A stretch of DNA of 64,000 nt. Source: Cyprinodon diabolis. Its lineage: Eukaryota; Chordata; Actinopteri; Cyprinodontiformes; Cyprinodontidae. The translations under genes and the position numbers were made by a program. Positions 58,330-64,000 of the stretch are shown in pieces. The notes under the pieces are model-generated. The model was not told where the DNA came from. It was given only the letters and a program-made list of their open reading frames with translations, and did no database searches. Position 1 is the stretch's first letter; every line of letters begins with the position of its first letter. The DNA lies in NCBI GenBank assembly GCA_030533445.1, contig CM060081.1, forward strand, positions 36,069,111 to 36,133,110, written 5' to 3'.

Positions 58330-58520
58330 CTGGGTGCTCGTGCTCTGAGGACGTTGTATCCAGTTCGATCCCCACATCCAGTACTCTGGGTCTCTGATCA
58401 AGACACTTAATTCCACACCGCTCCCCAGGCACTGCACAGTGGCAGTCCACTGCTGCCCAAGAGGACGGGTTAATTGCAGAGAGTTAATTTCTCCATTGTG
58501 AGATCTATAAAGTTCCCTTT
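58330..58520 (+). mobile_element. tRNA-derived SINE, plus copy
   Basis: The head contains CTCGTGCTCTGAGGACG and the B-box-like AGTTCGATCCC (58358-58368). The body has CTCTGGGTCTCTGATCAAGA and CCCAGGCACTGCACAGTGGC. The tail is TCCATTGTGAGATCTATAAAG. The same motif order occurs in the SINEs at 21.2 and 41.75 kb. The first bases of the head are missing at the poly-G run. Confidence 0.7.
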
Positions 58521-59215
58521 GAAGATCCACTTGACGGTGCAAATTCTCAGTCATCTGGGTCATGGCAAACTCAAACAGTCTTAAATCAGAGGCAGGCATA
58601 GTTTCACTCATCACAACAAGCCAAAGTTTGGGGGGCCTCTGATTTCATCCTGGTTGTGGAAGATGCACTTGTACACATCTGGAGGGTTATTACAGCTCTT
58701 TTGAAAAAAAGAGCTGTTATAGTAAGTAGTCAGAGTAGAGGAAAAGTCCAAGTCAAGACAATTATCAGTCTTGAACCTGTTCATCCTAAGGCAGTGACAA
58801 CTGCAACACTAAGCAGACTGTGTGTGACACTGCAGAGTTCCAAATGAACCCAAAATGATATCACACTGACAGGCAGACAAAACGCTGCGCATACATATGG
58901 GTGTGCGTCATGTCTAATTTATCAGTTAGACAATAACACAAACCCAACTGGGCAATATATTTCAAGTATTCTTTGCTTTTTTTCTTTTGTAAATCTATTT
59001 TTCTTTGTTTAACATTTTCTATAAAAAAATAACTAGTTAAGCGTAGGGATGTATAGAGGAACACAGGAGTAGACCATTTGTTATCCTCTTGCTTAATGAG
59101 ATGTTTGAGTTTTTAAGAGCATTTTCTGTATTTTGTTACTGACTAAATTAATGTTGGTGTTCCAGTTATGGCATTATGTGTCTGTTTGTGTCGCCTTCTT
59201 TCCTCAGACATCAAA
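58521..59215. other. Non-coding, no gene seen
   Basis: AT-rich. It contains an 11-bp hairpin ACAGCTCTTTT/AAAAGAGCTGT at about 58692-58717. No gene is seen. Confidence 0.45.
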
Positions 59216-59313
59216 GAACAAGGCGGGGAGTGTCAGAAGTTATTTGGCTGCAATGAAGCCACACGGCACGCTGCCATTCACTTCGAATAAGCCCGCACAC
59301 TGAGAGATCCAAC
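59216..59313 (+). other. Weak terminal-exon candidate after a strong acceptor
   Basis: A good splice acceptor (pyrimidine tract CGCCTTCTTTCCTCAG, ending at 59208) precedes a GC-balanced stretch with two open frames. One frame ends at a TAA after 26 codons (IKEQGGECQKLFGCNEATRH and onward). The other ends at a TGA after 31 codons (TSKNKAGSVRSYLAAMKPHG and onward). Neither is recognised. Interpretation as an exon rests only on the acceptor and base composition. Confidence 0.15.
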
Positions 59314-59851
59314 TCAGCCTGCAGGGCACTGCCACTGCACCACACTTAAATTCAGAAACAGTGCACACCCACACCTACATCACCTCTGCTTATTTTGACT
59401 TACAGATGCACTCAACACAAGACCCCTAATAGGTCTGATTGCTTAGTACAAAGACACCTATTCTGACCTGTTTAAATTAGTGTATTTCAAAAGAAATATC
59501 AACTGGAAATACAACATGTCTAAATGCTTCTTTTTTTTGTTTGATCCCAAAAAAATTCTTAAAACTGTATCTTCTCGACTCACTGATATCTTTCCCCTTC
59601 TATCATTTGCCCCACCCATTCAGAGATTTCAGAGAAAATAACTGAGGGCCAGATTAGAGGTTGGCTGCCTCTTTGCATTACCAGCAAAGATAAATATTCC
59701 CAGGATGACTCTCAATGCCTGGAGGATGTTTATGCCTGTGCATGCTGCTTTTCAGCTCAAAATACACACACAAACACACACACATATAAGCACATGTGTA
59801 TTCTAGAGCACATGCACACAGTCTGCTATATTTCTGCTTCACTTAAAAGTG

Positions 59852-59932
59852 ATGGAGAAGACGGGGCAGAGGGAAATCACCGGCATTGTTTGCTTGTTGC
59901 TGACTGTGGTCACTTTTACCTGCTGTCAGATG
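59852..59932 (+). other. Candidate first coding exon with signal-peptide-like sequence
   Basis: An ATG at 59852 opens 27 codons that end at a donor-like ATG|GTGAGG. The peptide MEKTGQREITGIVCLLLTVV continues into a short Cys-containing end. It has a charged N-terminus, a hydrophobic core and small residues, which is the layout of a secretory signal peptide. A TATAAG lies about 65 bp upstream. The protein is not recognised and no second exon could be assigned in the remaining 4 kb, as expected if introns are long. Chance is a real alternative. Confidence 0.22.
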
Positions 59933-61479
59933 GTGAGGGGTAGTGTGTGCATAAAGCAGGTGATAAATGCCAACAGCTGCATTTTGATGATAGCTGTCGC
60001 TGGCCTCAGGTTGAGAGATACATGGAAGTGTAGGTCCAAAACACCAGGAAATGTTGTGTTTACTGGGTGACTCTAAACTAGTCTAGTAACTGTGGTCTGA
60101 GCTGCTACAGTTGGTATTTAGAGTGCTTTAGGCATAAAGTTATGGTATTGTGTTCTTTTTCATTGATAAAATGTAGACCTAAAGAATTTGAGTGGCAAGT
60201 TGTATAATTGTATTCAGTTGCAAACATTTTTGATGCGCTTTAAATTTTCAATAAGTTAGGAATTTTTTTTACATTCCTGAGTAAAAAACTGGAAACCAAA
60301 TAAAGCTTATTGCATGCCTTGAAAAGATTGTGAATGGTTATCGAATTTTAATCTTTAGAAGATTCCAACAACTCAAACTAAGAGAACATTAATTAGGAAG
60401 ACTCCAATAAAAATATAACTTAAAAACTGGAGGGAAAAAAATGCTTCTTAACCATAGATTTAAATGTCCTGTTTTCTCCTTTTGTATGCCATCCAAAGTC
60501 AATTATGGGGATTAAAGCATGATGAAATATTATCTTTCTAACTTGGAAATATTCATTTGTGATGAAATATTTCTTATTCTCTGGTGTTGTTTTTACAAAT
60601 CAGGTGGTCAATTCAGTTAATGACAATGTCTTTGATAGAAATGTAATCTTGATAAGATGTCATTTTGTTACTTGTTTGAAAGGACTTGCTCATATTTGAA
60701 TCAACACTAACAACCTGAAGTTGGCTACCAGGTAGAGAAATTGCTAAAGTGCCATTCCACCTCTCATTTTCTTCTTTGTGTCTTTGCTCAAAAACCTCAG
60801 TACTTAGACAGCTCAAACCTGCACTGTATTATTCTGCACTAACACAATGGTCTAAAGCACAGGTTGGGATCTTTGAAATTTTTAATGAAGGGTTGTGTTT
60901 GTCTTTTCTTTTCTTCTTAACCGCACAAGAACCTGTCCCAAAGCTACAGTTGATTTATTCTAGTAATACAGTTATAGAACAATAGCTAAACAACTGTTTA
61001 AAAACTTAAATTGGTTTAAGAGGTTTGTGTTACTGTTTTTTTCAGGATCTCTACAACAGCCCAAATTAACACCATCAAACTTGTGATTGATTTTATTGAC
61101 TCTTTTTTAACAGCTTTCATTTGTCAAATATTTAATAGACTCTCAATTCCAGGTTCCATTTGCATCACCAGCTGCTCTCTCTCTTACAGCAAACAAATCA
61201 TCATAATATATCGTTATAATCTACAGTATGATTTTTGTAGTTCCTTCTTGACCAAATTGCCTTTAATGTTCCTTAGTGTTCAGTCACTCATGTTCTCTTA
61301 CCTGTCCAAATACAATGTTATAAAGTGTCTTTCTAAGATGCTAATATTTACTCTGCATTGCCTTGAAAGTACTGAAAAATACTAAATAAACCAACATTCT
61401 AAAATATTCATTTTTTCCCCCCATTAAACTGTTTCAGACCCTTCTTTTTCATCTGTTCCTACAAAGTGTAAGCAGGACT
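59933..61479. other. Non-coding, no gene seen
   Basis: AT-rich DNA without recognisable elements. Confidence 0.5.
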
Positions 61480-61670
61480 CCCCGGTGCTTATATAGCTCT
61501 TTTTTAATTCAGGAGACGTAACCAAAGCGCTTTACACTTCATTCAGTCATTCGCTCATTCACTCACACACTGATGGTGGCAAACTACATTGTAGCCACAG
61601 CTGCCTTGGGGCTCACTGAAAGAAGCGAGGCTGCCGTACACTGGCACTACCAATAGGATTTTGGTCATAT
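61480..61670 (+). repeat. Dispersed repeat of the ATATAGCxCTTTT type
   Basis: The sequence TGCTTATATAGCTCTTTTTT followed by AAGCGCTTTACACTTCATTC and TTCACTCACACACTGATGGT has the look of a common teleost dispersed repeat. Only one copy is in the window, so the call rests on resemblance. Confidence 0.45.
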
Positions 61671-61779
61671 CAGCCACTTCAGCTATCTGTCGCAGCTAAA
61701 TCCCATGCAGGGGGTTTTCCTCCCATAATGGTTCCTCCTGTTTTCTATCTTCCATTAAGAGAGAATTTCATATAGCACT

Positions 61780-62660
61780 TGATCCCTTAGAGCCATCTTT
61801 CTGATTTATTCTTGGAGCTTGGAGATTTCATCTTTAGTGGGGGCTCTGATGCTTACTAGTCCTTTGATTTCCTCAAATTCTTAGTGTATAGCCTCTGGAT
61901 ACTGGATTTGGAGTTGAATACACCATGCATGGTGACTAGCTTACGTGTTTTGACAGTAGTGGCCTGAATTTCCTCCTGAGTTAAACCTATTACCCAAGCA
62001 TGGTATCTGTTTACTGTTAAGGCATAGCTGTTGATTACCTTGACCTTGTTCTTGCCATTGAGCTGACTTCTCAGAACTCACCTTACTCATTGCAGATATG
62101 CTTTTTGCTTTTGCTGCTTTGCTTGCCGAATCTTTGTGGTTGCAATTTGCCTTTGGTATCCAAAGGTACTTTTAGCATTTACAACTGCTCTGCTCCCTTC
62201 AGGGAGTGCAATCCCCTCTATGTTGATTACCTTTCCTCTCTTTGTTGTCGTTCGGCATTATTTTTCAAGTCAGAATGACGTTCCAATTTCCTTGCTGTTG
62301 ATCCTGGTGTTGTGGATTAGCGAGTCAATGTCTCGCTCACTCTTACACTACAGAATGATGTCATCTATGCGGCTGACAGTTGATCTATTTCTGGGTTGGT
62401 ATCCGTAACCAGTCTCGTTGATTATTTGACTAGGGGTTCAGGCCCATACAGAACAGTAAGTGGACAGAGCATCTCCTTGGTATGCACCACATTTAGTGGA
62501 GATTATCGCAATGGCTTGAAGTTGGTCTCAAGTCTGATTTTCCCCACATCCATGGAGTTTGCAGTGAAAGTGTGCTGTTAATTTTGTACAGCTTCAGGCA
62601 TTCCATGATTCATGTGTGTGGCTTTAAGCCATAGGATTTCTTTTAATCAAGCCAGACAGT
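61780..62660 (-). pseudogene. Decayed LINE-like reverse transcriptase
   Basis: On the minus strand the order of pieces is: QGDAL-like segment with a frameshift (about 62480), FCMGLNPLSQIINETGYGYQ (62470-62400), RIDDIIL at about 62365-62345, then a palm-thumb part SERDIDSLIHNTRINSKEIG, KRGKVINIEGIALPEGSRAV, and LNGKNKVKVINSYALTVNRY, then VKTRKLVTMHGVFNSKSSIQ down to about 61850. Where active copies have an aromatic-x-DD box this copy has RIDD, and stops and shifts occur throughout. The family is a vertebrate retroelement RT that I cannot place in a clade with certainty. The plus-strand frames over it (62090-62581) are shadows. Confidence 0.65.
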
Positions 62661-63000
62661 TCAAAGGTTAGTTTGTCTGGTTTTGGAGTCTCAGGTGACT
62701 GTTCTGTCAACCAGCATTTGATGTTTGGTTCCTGTGGTGTTTTTACTGATGCCTTTCTGTACCTCTGTTAAGCTGGGTGTAGACTGTAGACTGGGTGTAG
62801 ACAAATTATGAATTTGAGCAGAGCTTGGCAAGAGGCAGAAAAAATGTAACAAAACCTTTTGTGTCAAATATTAACAGACAGGGCAGAAACATGTAGATTA
62901 CCTCATTTGAAACAATATTCGGATGGATGAATGGATGAACCAATGTACAATAAACAACTGTTTAGATGAACACCAAATTTTAAGACTGGAAGCTGACATT
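62661..63000. other. Non-coding spacer
   Basis: No gene is seen. A short direct repeat GCTGGGTGTAGACTGTAGACTGGGTGTAGAC lies at about 62770-62800 (14-bp units). Confidence 0.5.
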
Positions 63001-63657
63001 AGCCCCATTTATAATACCCTTTTGAAACTGTGAAGAGATCGGACCGAGCATGGCAACCGAGATAAGGTTGAGTGTAAACAGCATACTGAACCGGACCGTG
63101 TCAGACACAACCGAGCCACGCTAACATGGAACTAGTTCATCAGTAGGGCTTGTCGCGGGTCAGTTCTGGTTCAGTTCTCAGATAACAAATAGCGCATGAG
63201 CATATCTCGTCATCGCTTTAGAGTCAGCCTTTCCTCATTAAATTTTTAAGACATTCATAAAAAATACAAGCTTCCCTACCTTGCGACACAATGTCCAGTG
63301 ATGATTCTGCTTGGCAGCATGATGAACCTAAACTCCTGCCATTGTTTCCTGCATCTGTAAGCCCTGATTGGACTATCGTTTGTTGTATCCACTTCCCAAA
63401 AAGCCAACTCTGTTAAGTAAATTCACCAAAGGCTGCCTTCTTCCCCTGACTCTCCGCAAACTTCCTGAATGTTACAGGTTCTGCCATGTTGATTTGCTTT
63501 TTTACCTCTACAGAGCAGTAGTACCCTAGATCGTCACAAGAAGGCGAGAAACCATGCTATAGTAGAGTGTAAATGGTAGTAAGGAACTTAGCTCTGCACT
63601 GTTAACTGTTCCAAGCTCGGCACAGATCAGTTTTCGGAGGGTAGTGTAAATGGGGCT
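63001..63657. mobile_element. Non-autonomous DNA transposon with TIRs and ATT duplication
   Basis: The left end AGCCCCATTTATAATACCCT and the reverse complement of the right end, AGCCCCATTTACACTACCCT, match at 18 of 20 bases. The similarity extends inward to ACCGAGCATGG/GCCGAGCTTGG at about 55 bp. ATT flanks both sides (62998-63000, 63658-63660). The 657-bp interior is GC-richer than its surroundings and has a short open stretch from 63291 (MSSDDSAWQHDEPKLLPLFP), possibly a remnant of a parent gene. A 3-bp duplication suggests PIF/Harbinger, though ATT is not its usual TWA site. Confidence 0.7.
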
Positions 63658-63660
63658 ATT

Positions 63661-64000
63661 GATGCAAAGAGTGACTATAGTGACTATAGCTAAATAGGAC
63701 AATTGTAGGCTAACATAGTATGCTGTACACACCTTAGCATATATTTGTTTCCGCACATAACACTTAGAGAACAGATTTACATTATATGACATCTCTATCT
63801 TCATATGTAGTGATTTTCATTGTGTGAAATAAATGGTATCAATTTACTGACATCATACAGTTTGTCATTCTCTAGGCTAAAATGTTGAATGATAAGTTAA
63901 GATAAGATGAGATAAGATACAATTTGTACCTAAGTTGTTGTTTTGTTCACATTGTGAGCTTTGCAGTGTAGTCTCTCATTGAAAAATTGGTATGTTTGTG
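63661..64000. other. Non-coding window end
   Basis: AT-rich DNA with a short GATAAG-type repeat (63889-63919). No gene is seen. Confidence 0.5.

Noticed and set aside
58112..58614. Gly-rich and Pro-rich frames
   Set aside because: They come from the G31 run and SINE sequence.

Overview
This looks like a non-coding, repeat-rich stretch of a bony-fish nuclear genome, most likely a percomorph teleost. The evidence is the repeat content: a Tc1 element with ~210-bp terminal repeats, Tf1/sushi-like Ty3/gypsy LTR elements, Rex1/L2-like LINE fragments, tRNA-derived SINEs, hAT-like MITEs and long (TA), (CA), (GAAA) and (TGGA) arrays on an AT-rich background. The species assignment is inference. I recognise no host gene. 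There are at most a few candidate exons (554-635, 59216-59313, 59852-59932), all weak.

Layout. 1-15 kb: a LINE copy (1.5-2.8 kb, minus), a SINE (6.1 kb), GC-rich DNA-transposon debris (9.6 kb), a LINE 3' end (10.05 kb), a MITE-like repeat split by a solo LTR (11.2-12.1 kb), a second solo LTR with a perfect 5-bp target duplication (12.45-13.09 kb) and a second LINE (13.9-15.0 kb, minus). 15.4-17.9 kb: a complete but non-autonomous LTR element on the minus strand between (TA)n arrays, with four in-frame minisatellites in place of gag-pol. 20.9-27.7 kb: a hAT-like scrap, SINEs, microsatellites, a LINE 3' end split by a solo LTR, and a ~154-bp tandem repeat split by another solo LTR. 29.4-31.4 kb: a composite repeat with a hAT-like insertion. 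34.925-36.535 kb: a Tc1 element with an open 334-residue transposase. 41.2-43.0 kb: an RTE-like scrap, a SINE and a solo LTR. 43-49 kb: a quiet block. 49.185-53.686 kb: a gypsy element with gag and part of pol. 54-64 kb: small nested insertions, a solo LTR, a Rex1-like LINE, a SINE, a decayed reverse transcriptase and a MITE with terminal inverted repeats.

How the parts work together. The best signal links the two full LTR elements. In each, the 11 nt lying one base inside the 5' LTR boundary are perfectly complementary to an 11-nt stretch of the element's own LTR, 28-29 nt downstream of a TATA-like box, where the RNA should begin. The 11-mers differ between the elements but remain complementary within each. 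This is the geometry of Tf1-type self-primed reverse transcription, shown here by covariation. Both elements also place the gag ATG in the last six bases of the LTR and share the first residues of gag. This suggests that gypsy elements like the one at 49 kb supplied proteins to the minisatellite-bearing element. Similarly, a tRNA-derived SINE shares its 3' tail with LINE copies in the same window.
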